Positions 34,872 to 45,270 of a stretch of 64,000 nt of DNA are shown here, piece after piece (position 1 is the stretch's first letter; every line of letters starts with the position of its first letter). The notes under the pieces are model-generated. The model did not search any database. It had not been told where the DNA came from and saw nothing but the letters and a program-made list of their open reading frames with translations. The DNA is from Peribacillus sp. FSL H8-0477 (GTDB taxonomy: Bacteria > Bacillota > Bacilli > Bacillales > DSM-1321). Location of the stretch: NCBI RefSeq assembly GCF_038002765.1, contig NZ_JBBODE010000003.1, positions 62,001 to 126,000 of the forward strand. The letters run 5' to 3'. A program made the translations under genes and the position numbers.

Positions 34872-35150
34872 TTAGTATTTATGTTTTGATTTTCTTGTTC
34901 GCACAGCTGTCGAAGCTGGTTGCTTTTTAACCCATTTTAGGTATTTTTTTAACTCTTCGTCATCTTGAAGAAGCAAGATTGTATTTAGTCTTATCCCTAG
35001 AACTCGGTTTGAATAGAGTGCATGAATTTGTTTATGACAGGCTTTGCAAAGCATGGCAGTCGGCATATGACTGCCTCCTTCTTCTCTTGGTGTGAGGTGG
35101 TGAACGGTTAGTTCAATATCTTCCCTCTCACAAAGCTCACAAGTTCTCAT
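34872..35150 (-). CDS. HNH endonuclease domain protein (YisB-like)
   Basis: 92 residues from ATG 35150. Two zinc knuckle pairs, CELCERED and CKACHKQIH, flank the HNH core ELTVHHLTPREEGG, giving a compact beta-beta-alpha metal nuclease. Size and sequence fit Bacillus YisB. Substrate is unknown; such proteins are often single nicking or repair-related nucleases. Confidence 0.85.
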   Translation of the reverse strand: MRTCELCEREDIELTVHHLTPREEGGSHMPTAMLCKACHKQIHALYSNRVLGIRLNTILLLQDDEELKKYLKWVKKQPASTAVRTRKSKHKY

Positions 35151-35170
35151 CAATCAATCCCTCATTACCT

Positions 35171-35569
35171 TCAGTCTGGAATGACTGCATTCCCTTCTTC
35201 AACTATATGGTAGAGCAAGTGGGCAAGATGATGAATAGGGTCTGCTTCTTCTTCACTTTCATCCTCCTCATCATCCATGTTCATACCTAATGTATATAAC
35301 GCCAGAAACTCATAAAAATCTTTCATTTCAAAAGAGTAACAGCCATTCGGTTCTTCATTATCTTCTTCATATTGAAGAACGAGATATGAAATATTTCCTC
35401 CATCATCTTCCGCATCAAAGAACACGAAGTAACCTACGTTTGTATCCAATTCAAACAAACGGCGTGTTCCACGTGTAGTTGAAGTGGTAAATTCCTGCTC
35501 AGTTAATTTTTGAATCTGCATAACATCCACATTATCTTCTTGGTGGAAGCTCACATTAAAGGTTTTCAT
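35171..35569 (-). CDS. conserved hypothetical acidic protein
   Basis: 132 residues, no membrane segment. Mixed beta strands (VGYFVFFDAEDDGGNISYLVLQYEEDNEEPN) followed by FEMKDFYEFLALYTLGM. A run of acidic residues (DDEEDESEEEAD, about residues 98-109) precedes a C-terminal helix with HHLAHLLYHIVEEG. AGGAGG before the ATG. Function not recognised. It may form a unit with the HNH gene 21 bp downstream. Confidence 0.75.
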   Translation of the reverse strand: MKTFNVSFHQEDNVDVMQIQKLTEQEFTTSTTRGTRRLFELDTNVGYFVFFDAEDDGGNISYLVLQYEEDNEEPNGCYSFEMKDFYEFLALYTLGMNMDDEEDESEEEADPIHHLAHLLYHIVEEGNAVIPD

Positions 35570-35589
35570 ACGTTAAAATCCTCCTCTTT

Positions 35590-36399
35590 TCACTCTACTT
35601 CTATAATCTGTCCACTTTTCTGGTTCATTATCGCTGTTTTTTCAGGAATATCCATTTCAAGACAGATTGGACAATGATCACTTCCAAGCACCTCGGAATG
35701 AATCGAAGCATCCTTTAATACAGGTATTAATGAAGTTGAAACAATAAAATAATCAATCCGCCAGCCAATATTTCGTTCACGGACTTTACTCATATACGAC
35801 CACCAGGAATAACTGCCTTCACGTTCAGGATAGAAATAACGGAAGGTATCCACAAAACCAGAAGCTAATAAATCGGTCAGCTTGCCTCGTTCTTCAACTG
35901 TGAATCCTGAATTGCCTTTGTTGGATTTCGCATTTCGTAAATCAATAGCTTCCTTGGCAACATTTAAATCCCCGCAGAAAACTACCGGCTTTATTTGATC
36001 AAGCTCTTGAAGATAGGCACGAATCTCATCTTCCCATTCAAGACGGTAATCCAAACGAGTTAAATCACGCTTTGCGTTTGGGACATATACGTTAACCATA
36101 TAAAAGGTTTCGAATTCCAACGTAATGATCCGTCCCTCTGGTTCTTCCGTGCGAATACCAATTCCGTAATGAACAGACAATGGTTTTTCTTTAGTAAAAA
36201 TAGCTGTACCAGAATACCCTTTTTTTAAGGCATAGTTCCAATATTGATTATACCCGGGTAAATCCAGCTCAATTTGTCCTTCTTGTACTTTTATTTCCTG
36301 TAGGCAGAAGATATCCGCATCGACAGTGTTGAAATATTCAAGAAAGCCTTTTCCTACACACGCACGAATCCCATTTACATTCCAAGAAATCAGCTTCAT
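35590..36399 (-). CDS. exoA: exodeoxyribonuclease III / AP endonuclease
   Basis: 269 residues. All exonuclease III motifs are present: ISWNVNGIRACV, FCLQEIKVQE (metal Glu), YVPNAKRD, VFCGDLNVAKEAIDLRNAKSNKGN (Asp-x-Asn), and the C-terminal VLGSDHCPICLEM with the catalytic Asp-His. It cuts 5' to abasic sites in base-excision repair. Length is about 15 residues above Bacillus subtilis ExoA because of a hydrophilic C-terminal tail. Confidence 0.95.
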   Translation of the reverse strand: MKLISWNVNGIRACVGKGFLEYFNTVDADIFCLQEIKVQEGQIELDLPGYNQYWNYALKKGYSGTAIFTKEKPLSVHYGIGIRTEEPEGRIITLEFETFYMVNVYVPNAKRDLTRLDYRLEWEDEIRAYLQELDQIKPVVFCGDLNVAKEAIDLRNAKSNKGNSGFTVEERGKLTDLLASGFVDTFRYFYPEREGSYSWWSYMSKVRERNIGWRIDYFIVSTSLIPVLKDASIHSEVLGSDHCPICLEMDIPEKTAIMNQKSGQIIEVE

Positions 36400-36492
36400 A
36401 TGCTCTTTTAAACTCCTTGTTGCTTAATTATTTTTCTAACACTACACTACTATACTATTAATTCCGCATGTTTCCTACATCCATGCTTCAAT

Positions 36493-37998
36493 CTACAATA
36501 CATCTGAAAATAATCGTGCAAACGACTCTTTTGAACGTTCACCTAAGCTGCGTTGTTTATACTCACTTAACTCTACAAGTTCACTGTCGAGGATATCTGA
36601 TTCATAATGTGAGACAAGATCAGCAATCGATGAGTTTTCTAACATGAATACATTCACCTCAAAGTTTAAATGAAAACTTCTCATATCCATATTTGCCGTA
36701 CCAATAGAGGCCATGTCCCCATCAACAATTATGACCTTTTGATGAAGGAACCCCTTTGTATAGGAATAAACCTCAACACCCTCGTTAAGAAGTTCCGTAA
36801 AAAATGACCGGCTGGCATACTGAGTAAGAAATCCATCATTAATCTTCGGAATCATTAATCGTACTTGAACCCCTTTTTTTGCCGCCACTTTCAAGGCAGC
36901 CCGTATCGCTTCATTTGGTACAAAATAAGGCGTAGCAATCCATATCGATTTTGTAGCACAAGAGAAGAGCCCATAATAGAAATCACTCATAATTCCCTGC
37001 TGAGTGTCTGGTCCGCTGGCAACTACCTGTACCGCTCCATCTCCCTTTTTATCAGTCTGCTTGAGCTGTGGACGTTCAGTAAGTACATCTTCACCGCTTA
37101 CATATTCCCAGTCCAACAGAAAAACAGTATGCAGCGTGTAGACTGCTTCCCCTTCCACTTTCAAATGGGTATCACGCCAAAATCCAATTTCTTTATTTTT
37201 CCCTAAATACTCATCCCCAACATTTAGCCCACCGACAAAACCAACCTTCCCATCAATGATAATAATTTTTCGGTGGTTTCGGAAATTTAACTTTTGATTA
37301 AAGAACCCATACTTTAGAGGAAGAAAAGGCTGCACATTGACCCCAGCATCTTTCATATCTTGGATTGCCTTTTTATCTAATTTCATGCTTCCTGCAGCAT
37401 CAAAAGTAAATAATACTTCCACACCAGCTCTTGCTTTGTCACTAAGTATCTCCATGACTTTTTTCCCGATTCGATCCGACCGAAAAATATAGTATTCAAT
37501 ATGTATATAGTTCTGCGCTTTTTCTAATTCCGTGATAATTTCAGGAAATGTTTCCTTGCCGTTTTTTAACACCTTCGTATTCGTCCCTGTACTAAAGGAA
37601 GTTTGTGAGGTGTTCTTGGCAAAAGTAGAAAAGCATGTTTGATGATCATTCAAAAAAGACAAATCAGGATCCGTGATATCATTGACAAGATCTTTCCATT
37701 CGGCCCGGTCCTTTCTCCGTTTCGTTTTAAATAGATGCCCCTTTAAGTATAACTGACCAGAAAATAGATAAAAAATGTATCCTCCAATTGGTAAGAAAAC
37801 GAGAATCCCCATCCATAAAAGCGTATGATGGGAGGATCTATTCTCCAACATTAAAGAAAACAAAGTGACAAAGAGGGCGATTGTATATAATACCCCAAAA
37901 AACAATTTGACCAGAAAACCAGCGGAACTAAACACCATCATGTACATGGATAAAGCTAAAATTATTAAGTAAATAAACTCACTGCGGCGTCTTCTCAT
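36493..37998 (-). CDS. cls: cardiolipin synthase
   Basis: 501 residues from ATG 37998, which has GAGGG 8 nt upstream; the ATG five codons before lacks a site. Two N-terminal membrane helices (about 8-60), then two phospholipase D HKD motifs: HRKIIIIDGKVGFVGGLNVG and HQKVIIVDGDMASIGTANMDMRS. It joins two phosphatidylglycerol molecules into cardiolipin at the membrane. Single gene. Confidence 0.95.
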   Translation of the reverse strand: MRRRRSEFIYLIILALSMYMMVFSSAGFLVKLFFGVLYTIALFVTLFSLMLENRSSHHTLLWMGILVFLPIGGYIFYLFSGQLYLKGHLFKTKRRKDRAEWKDLVNDITDPDLSFLNDHQTCFSTFAKNTSQTSFSTGTNTKVLKNGKETFPEIITELEKAQNYIHIEYYIFRSDRIGKKVMEILSDKARAGVEVLFTFDAAGSMKLDKKAIQDMKDAGVNVQPFLPLKYGFFNQKLNFRNHRKIIIIDGKVGFVGGLNVGDEYLGKNKEIGFWRDTHLKVEGEAVYTLHTVFLLDWEYVSGEDVLTERPQLKQTDKKGDGAVQVVASGPDTQQGIMSDFYYGLFSCATKSIWIATPYFVPNEAIRAALKVAAKKGVQVRLMIPKINDGFLTQYASRSFFTELLNEGVEVYSYTKGFLHQKVIIVDGDMASIGTANMDMRSFHLNFEVNVFMLENSSIADLVSHYESDILDSELVELSEYKQRSLGERSKESFARLFSDVL

Positions 37999-38141
37999 GT
38001 CATCATCCCTCAAAATTATGTAGTTAATTCTCTATATATACCCATTGTACCTCTATTCAGAAACCAACATACTCTGTACAAGATGAGAAAAATAGTTATA
38101 TAGTGTGTAAGAAGTTAAAATTACTTGGGAGTGTGAGGAGA

Positions 38142-38357
38142 ATGTCCAAATCAAGAGCAGCAAAATTGCGAAAGAAAAACCGGAATCAAGGGTTGTATGA
38201 CGTGACAAACAGTCGAGGAACATGGGGTGCAATAGTTCCTGTTGTTCGAAAAGCGAAAACAAAGAAAGACACCCTACAAAAGCTTGAATGCAAACATAAA
38301 AAGAACCGTTTTCCGGAACAATCCGAAAACGGTCCTTTTTTATATTCAATCCTTTAA
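38142..38357 (+). CDS. small basic protein reading into its terminator
   Basis: 71 residues from ATG 38142, close behind GAGGAG. The N terminus SKSRAAKLRKKNRNQG and the middle KAKTKKDTLQKLECKHKKNR are strongly basic, like a family of 50-60-residue Bacillus proteins as I remember it. The last 16 residues (after KKNR) are encoded by the hairpin that serves as terminator for this gene and for convergent glgA. Relatives would be expected to stop near KKNR, so the original stop may be lost. Function unknown; the basic make-up suggests nucleic acid binding. Confidence 0.6.
   Translation: MSKSRAAKLRKKNRNQGLYDVTNSRGTWGAIVPVVRKAKTKKDTLQKLECKHKKNRFPEQSENGPFLYSIL
38305..38341. terminator. bidirectional terminator between the small basic gene and glgA
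   Basis: ACCGTTTTCCGG (38305-38316) pairs with CCGAAAACGGT (38323-38333), followed by a T run; A-rich on the left. It ends glgA on the minus strand and overlaps the 3' end of the small plus-strand frame. Confidence 0.85.
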
Positions 38358-39773
38358 CTCTTTATATAGCGCAAGATATTGCTGTGAAGAGGCAGTCCAG
38401 CTAAAATTAAGTTCCATAGCACGCGAGACAAGTTTTCCCCATTTTTTAGGTTCAAATCGATAAAGAGCAACTGCCTGTTCAATCGTATGCAGTAATTCAT
38501 GAGCATTATAATTAGCGAAGCTAAAACCATTTCCTTCTCCTGTAAATTGATTATAAGGAATCACCGTATCCTTTAATCCTCCTGTTTCGCGAACAATCGG
38601 CAATGTACCATAACGAAATGCCAGTAACTGTCCAATTCCACATGGTTCAAAGGCTGAAGGCATTAGGAACATATCAGACCCCGCATAAATTTTTCTTGCC
38701 ATTGTTTCATCAAAATACAGTTGTGCGGACACTTTCTCAGGGTATATGTCCATAAAATACCTAAAGGAATCCTCATACCGCTGATCTCCTGTCCCTAAAA
38801 CGACAAACTGCACATTCAGACCAATCATTTCATGAAAAATATGGAGAATAAGGTCAATTCCTTTTTGGTCTACCAGACGCGTAACGATTGAAATAAGAGG
38901 TATGTCATCTCGTACCGGCAGCCCTAGTAATTCTTGTAGATGCTTCTTATTGACCGCCTTCCCCTCGCTATCTTCATAAGGCAGAAATATCTGTTCATCA
39001 CGCTCAGGGTTATAGGAAAAATCATCAATTCCATTAACAATTCCATGCAGCTTAGTTCCTTTTTTACGAAGGAAACCATCTAAATTTTCACCATAATATG
39101 GTGTTTGGATTTCAGCTGCATAGGTTTTGCTTACGGTCGTTATGCAATCTGCATAAGCTAGTCCAGCTTTAAGGTAGCTGACATTCCCATAAAACTCTAA
39201 CCCATCCATATGATAATACAGTTCGCTTAAGTCTAATAAGTCTGATAAAACCGATTTTGAGTAAACACCCTGATACCGTAAATTATGAATCGTAAAGACC
39301 GTTTTTATGTTTTCATAATAGGGATGCTTATCATAATGAGCCTTTAAAAGAACAGGTATCAACCCTGTTTGCCAATCATGGCAATGAATGAGATCCGGCT
39401 GATCCTTGAGATATGGCAAAGCTTCCAGCACAGCTCGAGAGAAGAAAGCGAACCGTTCGCCGTCATCTCCAAACCCATAACTGCCGTGCCGTTTAAAGTA
39501 ATATTCATTATCAAGGAAATAGACTGTAATCCCCTGATAATCATATGTTTCAATGCCGCAAAATTTTGATCTCCAGCCTACCGGTACTTCAATACTCTTT
39601 ATCCATTGCATTTGATCTTTATAATGTTGTGAAAGATCACCATATTTAGGTAAGATAACACTGACGTTTGCTCCTTCTTTGTTAAGTGAAAGAGGAAGAG
39701 CGCCAATGACATCCCCGAGTCCCCCTGTCTTTACAAAAGGAGCACACTCTGATGCTGCAAATAAAACATTCAT
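38346..39773 (-). CDS. glgA: glycogen synthase (ADP-glucose)
   Basis: 475 residues, GT5 family. ADP-glucose loop near the N terminus, VKTGGLGDVIGALP; LIHCHDWQTGLIPVLL; and the C-terminal retaining-GT signature MPSAFEPCGIGQLLAFRYGTLPIVRETGGLKDTV. It extends alpha-1,4-glucan. Last gene of glgB-C-D-A; no glgP follows, since the next gene on this strand is cls. Confidence 0.96.
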   Translation of the reverse strand: MNVLFAASECAPFVKTGGLGDVIGALPLSLNKEGANVSVILPKYGDLSQHYKDQMQWIKSIEVPVGWRSKFCGIETYDYQGITVYFLDNEYYFKRHGSYGFGDDGERFAFFSRAVLEALPYLKDQPDLIHCHDWQTGLIPVLLKAHYDKHPYYENIKTVFTIHNLRYQGVYSKSVLSDLLDLSELYYHMDGLEFYGNVSYLKAGLAYADCITTVSKTYAAEIQTPYYGENLDGFLRKKGTKLHGIVNGIDDFSYNPERDEQIFLPYEDSEGKAVNKKHLQELLGLPVRDDIPLISIVTRLVDQKGIDLILHIFHEMIGLNVQFVVLGTGDQRYEDSFRYFMDIYPEKVSAQLYFDETMARKIYAGSDMFLMPSAFEPCGIGQLLAFRYGTLPIVRETGGLKDTVIPYNQFTGEGNGFSFANYNAHELLHTIEQAVALYRFEPKKWGKLVSRAMELNFSWTASSQQYLALYKELKD

Positions 39774-39789
39774 GCTCGTAAACCCTCCA

Positions 39790-40896
39790 TTACACGACTT
39801 CGCCTTTTTTGATTACAGTGGGCTGCTGTCTGGCCGTAATCGTTTGATCTTTCGTAATGATTACTTGTTTATCTGTAATAACATGGTCAATATGAACCCC
39901 TTCTTCAATATCGCCCTTTTGCATAATAATACTATTTCTAACAACTGCACCCTTTTTCACTTTTACACCGCGAAAAATGATACTATTTTCAACAGTTCCT
40001 TCTATGAAACATCCATTCGCAATCAGTGAATTAGACACTTTTGAGGAAAGGGCATATTTAGCTGGTGCTTCATGCTTTACCTTTGTGAAAACATCCCAAG
40101 AATTGTAGAAGTAGTCGTTAATGATATCAGGGTTAAGGAACTCCATATTGCTTTTGTGATACGTAGAAAGTGAATGTATGAACGGCATATGTCCAGCAAA
40201 TTCATAGCCTTGAACTTGAAGGTATTTTAGATTTGCTTTTACTGCATCTTTCAAAAAATCGTATTCCTCATTCTCCACACATTTCTTGATTAAATCGATT
40301 AATAATTGTTTCCGTATCACATACGTTTCAAGACATACATGATCGCCTGTGGAAGGTGATGTATACAACTCAATATCAAGTACTTCTCCTCTAGAATCAA
40401 GCGTACACTGATGGTATATCGGTTTTTGAACGGCTTCTCCATCATAATTCTTATATAGGACCGTGATATCCGCACCAGAATTTTCGTGTTCTTGGACCAC
40501 TTCATTAAAATCAATTTTACTAATATGATGACCGGGCGCGATAATCACAGTATCAGCCGTAGCCCGTTTGAAAAACTCTAAGTGATCATAAAATTGTTGA
40601 ATATCTCCCTTGATTTGTTCATCGGGATGAATAGGCGGCAGAATGAACAAGCCCTGGGAGCGATGATCAAGATCCCATTCCTTTCCAGAACCGAGATGAT
40701 CCATTACAGACCGGTACTTATCCTTCGTAAAAATAGCAACTTTACTGACACAGACATTCATAAAGTTCGACATGGTAAAATCAATCATCCGGTACCGGCC
40801 TCCAAATGGTACAGAAGCAAGACAACGATGATGGGTCAGCTCTTTTAATATTGGTCGTTCATTGACGAGATTAATTACACCCAGTACATTACTCAT
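39790..40896 (-). CDS. glgD: ADP-glucose pyrophosphorylase regulatory subunit
   Basis: 368 residues. Same fold as GlgC, but the pyrophosphorylase loop is replaced (GVINLVNERPILKELTHHR in place of GGxGxRL), the hallmark of GlgD. SVPFGGRYRMIDF and the C-terminal left-handed beta-helix (AVVRNSIIMQKGDIEEGVHI) are kept. It forms a mixed tetramer with GlgC and raises its activity. 27 bp downstream of glgC. Confidence 0.95.
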   Translation of the reverse strand: MSNVLGVINLVNERPILKELTHHRCLASVPFGGRYRMIDFTMSNFMNVCVSKVAIFTKDKYRSVMDHLGSGKEWDLDHRSQGLFILPPIHPDEQIKGDIQQFYDHLEFFKRATADTVIIAPGHHISKIDFNEVVQEHENSGADITVLYKNYDGEAVQKPIYHQCTLDSRGEVLDIELYTSPSTGDHVCLETYVIRKQLLIDLIKKCVENEEYDFLKDAVKANLKYLQVQGYEFAGHMPFIHSLSTYHKSNMEFLNPDIINDYFYNSWDVFTKVKHEAPAKYALSSKVSNSLIANGCFIEGTVENSIIFRGVKVKKGAVVRNSIIMQKGDIEEGVHIDHVITDKQVIITKDQTITARQQPTVIKKGEVV

Positions 40897-40923
40897 ATAA
40901 GCTACCCCCTCAATTTAATGATC

Positions 40924-42072
40924 TTACGACTTTGCATACGTTGATGAAATGGTTTGATTTTCACCAATCAATGTAATGCCCGTTTTATGTGCACCAATAA
41001 CGGCTCCGTCTTCAATAACGGTATCACTGCCGATAATGGCCTTCTCAATCGTGACATTTTTGCCAATCTTCACGTTAGGCATAATCACTGAGTCTTTAAT
41101 GATTGAGCCGCTTCCAACCTGCACATTATAAGATAAAACAGAATGAACAACCTTGCCTGATACCATACATCCCTCATTGACTAAGGACTGTGTGACATCA
41201 GCCTCTTCAGAAATATATTGCGGCGGATGATTAGCATTCCCTGCGTAAATTTGCCAGTTCGGATCTTCCAGTTCAAAGACAGTCGGTTCTTCAAGCATAT
41301 CCATATGAGCTTCCCATAGGCTTTCAACTGTCCCTACATCTTTCCAATAATCAGTAAATCGATATGCCTGCAAATTAGCTCCGTCATTGAGCATTTTAGG
41401 CATAATGTCCTTGCCAAAATCGTTGCTGGAACCTATATCTTTTTCATCTTCGGTCAAATATTTTTTAAGATGTTTCCAGTTAAATAGATAAACCCCCATC
41501 GATGCAAGATTATTCTTGGGATTTTTTGGTTTCTCGTCGAATTCAATAATCTGATCTGTATCGTCCGTATTCATAATCCCAAAGCGGTGTGCTTCATCCC
41601 ACGGTACCTCAATGACAGCAACCGTCGCATGTGCACCCTTGGCAATATGAGCCTCAAGCATTTTGTTATAGTCCATTTTATAAATATGGTCGCCTGAAAT
41701 GACGAGTACATATTCCGGATCATACGTATCAATATAATGAAAGTTTTGATAGACGGCATTCGCTGTGCCTTTGTACCATTCACCACCATCTTTATCCTTA
41801 TATGGCGGCAGGAGCGCAACTCCGCCGTAATTCCGATCAAGATCCCAAGGACGCCCATTCCCTACATAGGAATTCAAAATATGCGGCTGGTATTGTGTCA
41901 GCACCCCTACTGTATCAATTCCTGAATGTGTACAATTACTTAATGTGAAATCAATAATCCGGTATTTACCGCCGAATGGTACGGCTGGTTTTGCTAAATC
42001 ACTAGTCAATTCTCCGAGTCTCGATCCCTGACCACCTGCTAGAAGCATTGCTACCCATTTTTTAGATGCCAT
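40924..42072 (-). CDS. glgC: glucose-1-phosphate adenylyltransferase
   Basis: 382 residues. Catalytic loop [34 protein letters not shown]; glucose-1-phosphate region [14 protein letters not shown] and [15 protein letters not shown]-terminal beta-helix. It makes ADP-glucose from glucose-1-phosphate and ATP, the committed step of glycogen synthesis. The start overlaps the end of glgB by 11 nt. Confidence 0.96.
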   Translation of the reverse strand: MASKKWVAMLLAGGQGSRLGELTSDLAKPAVPFGGKYRIIDFTLSNCTHSGIDTVGVLTQYQPHILNSYVGNGRPWDLDRNYGGVALLPPYKDKDGGEWYKGTANAVYQNFHYIDTYDPEYVLVISGDHIYKMDYNKMLEAHIAKGAHATVAVIEVPWDEAHRFGIMNTDDTDQIIEFDEKPKNPKNNLASMGVYLFNWKHLKKYLTEDEKDIGSSNDFGKDIMPKMLNDGANLQAYRFTDYWKDVGTVESLWEAHMDMLEEPTVFELEDPNWQIYAGNANHPPQYISEEADVTQSLVNEGCMVSGKVVHSVLSYNVQVGSGSIIKDSVIMPNVKIGKNVTIEKAIIGSDTVIEDGAVIGAHKTGITLIGENQTISSTYAKS

Positions 42073-44011
42073 TTAAATTGACTCCCTTCTGCCGTTTTTT
42101 TGTTTGCTTCCTAAATATGGCCATTCCAAGCGGTGGTACTGTTATTTCCATACTGCAAGGTTGATTATGATGAGGAACCTTCTCCGCCTGAATGAAATCT
42201 GCATTGAACGTACCTGAACCGCCATAAGATTCTGCGTCACTAGTAAAGGCTTCATAATACAGACCACTCGTCGGAACCCCTATTTTGTAGTCCCGGTAAA
42301 CAGAATCAGAGAAATTACAAACGATTAAACAATAATCGCCTTTCCGTTTTCCTCTACGTATAAAGGTGATAACACTCTGGCCGGTATTATCAGCATCAAC
42401 CCATTCAAACCCTTCTGTTTCATGATCAAGACGCCATAACGAATGCGTTTCTCTGTAAAACTTATTTAATTCTTTATAATAGTTAAAAAATTTAGAATGT
42501 GACTCATAATCTAAAAGCATCCAATCCATTTCTTCCCGGTATTTCCATTCATCAAACTGCCCAAACTCACTGCCCATAAATAAAAGCTTTTTTCCAGGAT
42601 GTGTGAATAAATATCCGAATAAAAGGCGTAAATTAGCGAATTTTTGCCAATAGTCGCCAGGCATTTTGTTGACTAATGATCGCTTTCCATGAACCATTTC
42701 ATCATGTGAAAACGGAAGAACATAGTTTTCAGAAAATGCGTAAAAAAAGGAAAAAGTTAAAAGATGATGATGCTTGGGACGTTCATTTACAGAAAGCTTC
42801 ATATATTTAAGTATGTCATTCGCCCATCCCATATTCCATTTGTAATTGAAACCAAGCCCGCCAGCAGAAGTTGGACCAGTTACCAGTGGATATTCAGTTG
42901 CTTCCTCTGCCATCATTAGTACGCCAGGATACCTCTGAAAGATGGTTTCATTCAACTTTTTTAAAAAGGCAATGGCTTCTAAATTCTTATCTCCACCAAA
43001 TTGATTGGATAATTTAACAGGTAATGGGTTATCGTGATTTAAGTAAACTATAGAGGATACTGCGTCAATGCGGAATCCGTCAACATGATAGACGTCCATC
43101 CAAAACATTGCATTTGAAATGAGGAAACTTACAACTTCAGGCTTACTATAATCGAAACTATATGTCCCCCAAATCGGTCTCTCAGCTCGCAAGGGATCCG
43201 CCGATTCGTATAGGGGGGTTCCATCAAAACGTCCAAGCCCTTGGATGTCTTTACAAAAATGTGCAGGTACCCAGTCGAGAATGACCCCTATATCTCTTTG
43301 ATGGCAGCGATCAATAAAGTACATTAATTGTTCAGGAGTTCCGTACCTGCTTGTCGCTGAATAAAACCCAGTAATCTGATAGCCCCATGAACCATCAAAC
43401 GGATGCTCCATGACAGGCATTAATTCAATATGTGTGAAGCCATTTTCAACTGCATACTCCACTAATTCATCAGCAAGTTCCTGATATGTATAAAAATCGC
43501 CATTTTCTTTTTGCTTCCATGATGCAAGGTGAACTTCATAAATGGCCATTGGTTTATGGTAAATATCCGTCTTCTTGCGTTTGGTCATCCATTTTTGGTC
43601 ATTCCATTTATATGTATCCAAAGGATAGACTACCGAAGCGGTTGCCGGCCGAAGCTCTGAATAAAAAGCATATGGATCCGCCTTTAATTCTTTCTTTCCG
43701 CCTGGACCAGTCACTTCGTACTTGTATATCTCTCCTTTTTTAAGATCTGGAATAAACCCCACCCATATCCCCGAAGAGGCTAATCGCTGCATTCGATTTT
43801 GACCGCCATTCCAAGCATTAAAATTCCCCACTACAGAAACATTTTTGGCGTGGGGCGCCCAAACTGCAAAGCGGACTCCATGGAAATTTTCCTCTGAAAT
43901 CAGATGCGCGCCAAGCATTTTATAACTCTCGAATAATGTTCCTTCATGAAAAAGATAGACGTCAAAATCACTTGGAAAGAGTTGTGCGGGTACTTCAAAC
44001 ATTTTTTCCAT
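42062..44011 (-). CDS. glgB: 1,4-alpha-glucan branching enzyme
   Basis: 649 residues from ATG 44011, with GGAGG 8 nt upstream. N-terminal CBM48 ([25 protein letters not shown]), then the GH13 barrel: [14 protein letters not shown], nucleophile in [12 protein letters not shown], acid in [10 protein letters not shown] and [14 protein letters not shown]. It introduces alpha-1,6 branches. First gene of the glycogen operon. A cre-like box lies 112 bp upstream. Confidence 0.96.
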   Translation of the reverse strand: MEKMFEVPAQLFPSDFDVYLFHEGTLFESYKMLGAHLISEENFHGVRFAVWAPHAKNVSVVGNFNAWNGGQNRMQRLASSGIWVGFIPDLKKGEIYKYEVTGPGGKKELKADPYAFYSELRPATASVVYPLDTYKWNDQKWMTKRKKTDIYHKPMAIYEVHLASWKQKENGDFYTYQELADELVEYAVENGFTHIELMPVMEHPFDGSWGYQITGFYSATSRYGTPEQLMYFIDRCHQRDIGVILDWVPAHFCKDIQGLGRFDGTPLYESADPLRAERPIWGTYSFDYSKPEVVSFLISNAMFWMDVYHVDGFRIDAVSSIVYLNHDNPLPVKLSNQFGGDKNLEAIAFLKKLNETIFQRYPGVLMMAEEATEYPLVTGPTSAGGLGFNYKWNMGWANDILKYMKLSVNERPKHHHLLTFSFFYAFSENYVLPFSHDEMVHGKRSLVNKMPGDYWQKFANLRLLFGYLFTHPGKKLLFMGSEFGQFDEWKYREEMDWMLLDYESHSKFFNYYKELNKFYRETHSLWRLDHETEGFEWVDADNTGQSVITFIRRGKRKGDYCLIVCNFSDSVYRDYKIGVPTSGLYYEAFTSDAESYGGSGTFNADFIQAEKVPHHNQPCSMEITVPPLGMAIFRKQTKKRQKGVNLNGI

Positions 44012-44122
44012 TTCTTACACCTCCTCCAATTTAATGGTAATTCTTACTCTTTACCCTACTCTCCTATAAAATATTCGCCCTTCGATAAATAAAATCCTTT
44101 AATTAAAGATATAACTTTATAT

Positions 44123-44137
44123 TAAAAACGCTTTCAT
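44123..44137 (-). promoter_or_regulatory. cre-like box upstream of glgB
   Basis: Minus strand ATGAAAGCGTTTTTA, one mismatch to the CcpA consensus WTGNAANCGNWNNCW. Position fits catabolite control of the glycogen operon. Confidence 0.5.
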
Positions 44138-44150
44138 ATCAATAAAACAA

Positions 44151-44178
44151 AAAAAACCTCCATTTCTGAAGGATTTTT
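44151..44178 (-). terminator. weak terminator of the GH15-like gene
   Basis: Imperfect stem (AATCCTTC with GGAGGTT on the minus strand) followed by a good U run, about 20 nt past the stop. Confidence 0.5.
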
Positions 44179-44196
44179 CGGATAAATGAAATGATA

Positions 44197-45216
44197 TTAA
44201 TTATTGCCCATTAATTGATTTGAAGACATACTCATGCGATTTAAAAACAGATAGGAAAGAGAAACAGACCAAGCTAACGGTGTATTTCCGTTTGGTACAT
44301 TGATTCCACCAATATATAGTTCCGGAATCTCCCAATTATCAGGGATAATTCGTTCTGTTTTCATGACATATTCATAAGCTTTCTCATACATACCTAATTC
44401 AAAATAACATAAGCCCAGCCAAGGAAGGCCAAAACACCATTCTGCTTCGCTGCCTTCATTATAATATTGATCATAGGCATACCGAATAACGCCATTTGTC
44501 CGCTCCAGCTTTTCAGAAACCATTTCCACAATTTTTAGTGCTGTTTTCCGATCAACAATTCGATAAGGATAAACAAGGGACAAGAGGGCAAGGTCTGTCT
44601 CTTTGGTTATGCTTTCTCGTGGTAGGAGAAAACGCAATGTTTCTTCACCCTTTTGAATTAATTCATCATTGACATTTACCAGCATTTTCACCGAGTGTAA
44701 ACCAGCTACACAAGCTCCCACGCTTGAAGCATGCAATTCAATATTTTCTTCCCACATTCCATTATCATGTGCTTCCCAGTACTGTAAACACTCTAGATAG
44801 TCTACTAATTTTTGAACCATCAACAGATCTTTTTCATCTCGAATAATCTTTTGCCCTTGCCGAATGCCCTCCCCAACTCCCCATAAGAAGGCTCCTAGCG
44901 CATCATTCTGCGCATGTCCCCACTCTTGACTGATCTCCTTTAATTCCGTCGAATAGCGAGAATGAATATGCTCGAAGAGATACATAGGTTTCTTTTCACG
45001 ATGTATATCAATTTTCCATTCGTACGTTTTAAAAAGATCAAACAAAGCATGATAAGCTTTTTCATACCGTTCAGAAGGACTTTGTAGGAATGGCAGTACC
45101 GTATAGACCACATCACGTATCCAGACATAATTATAGTCTTGTGAGATACTCGCTGTATACGCACCATTGGGAAGACGCATCCGATCTAATACATCAAGCG
45201 CATCGTTTAATTTCAT
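44197..45216 (-). CDS. GH15-like (glucoamylase/phosphorylase-kinase-related) protein
   Basis: 339 residues from ATG 45216, with GGGGGTG just upstream; a GTG three codons earlier is possible. It is an (alpha/alpha)6-barrel-type sequence: NYVWIRDVVYTVLPFLQ, EWGHAQNDALGAFLWGVGEGI, NGMWEENIELHASSVGACVAGLH and EAEWCFGLPWLGLCYFELG. These match the GH15 family, with a candidate catalytic Glu in MWEEN. At about 340 residues it is shorter than secreted glucoamylases and has no signal peptide, so an internal glucan role is likely. It lies directly upstream of the glycogen operon, on the same strand, with its own cre box. Confidence 0.78.
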   Translation of the reverse strand: MKLNDALDVLDRMRLPNGAYTASISQDYNYVWIRDVVYTVLPFLQSPSERYEKAYHALFDLFKTYEWKIDIHREKKPMYLFEHIHSRYSTELKEISQEWGHAQNDALGAFLWGVGEGIRQGQKIIRDEKDLLMVQKLVDYLECLQYWEAHDNGMWEENIELHASSVGACVAGLHSVKMLVNVNDELIQKGEETLRFLLPRESITKETDLALLSLVYPYRIVDRKTALKIVEMVSEKLERTNGVIRYAYDQYYNEGSEAEWCFGLPWLGLCYFELGMYEKAYEYVMKTERIIPDNWEIPELYIGGINVPNGNTPLAWSVSLSYLFLNRMSMSSNQLMGNN

Positions 45217-45255
45217 GTTAGACACCCCCGTTTTTTATCAGCTTTCATTGTTTAT

Positions 45256-45270
45256 TTAAAGCGCTTTCAA
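45256..45270 (-). promoter_or_regulatory. cre-like box before the GH15-like gene
   Basis: TTGAAAGCGCTTTAA on the minus strand, one mismatch to the CcpA consensus, 40 bp before the start codon; a downstream-type repression site. Confidence 0.65.

Noticed and set aside
38053..38349. 98-codon minus-strand frame over the small basic gene
   Set aside because: It spans the bidirectional terminator, has no ribosome site and would read through the glgA terminator.
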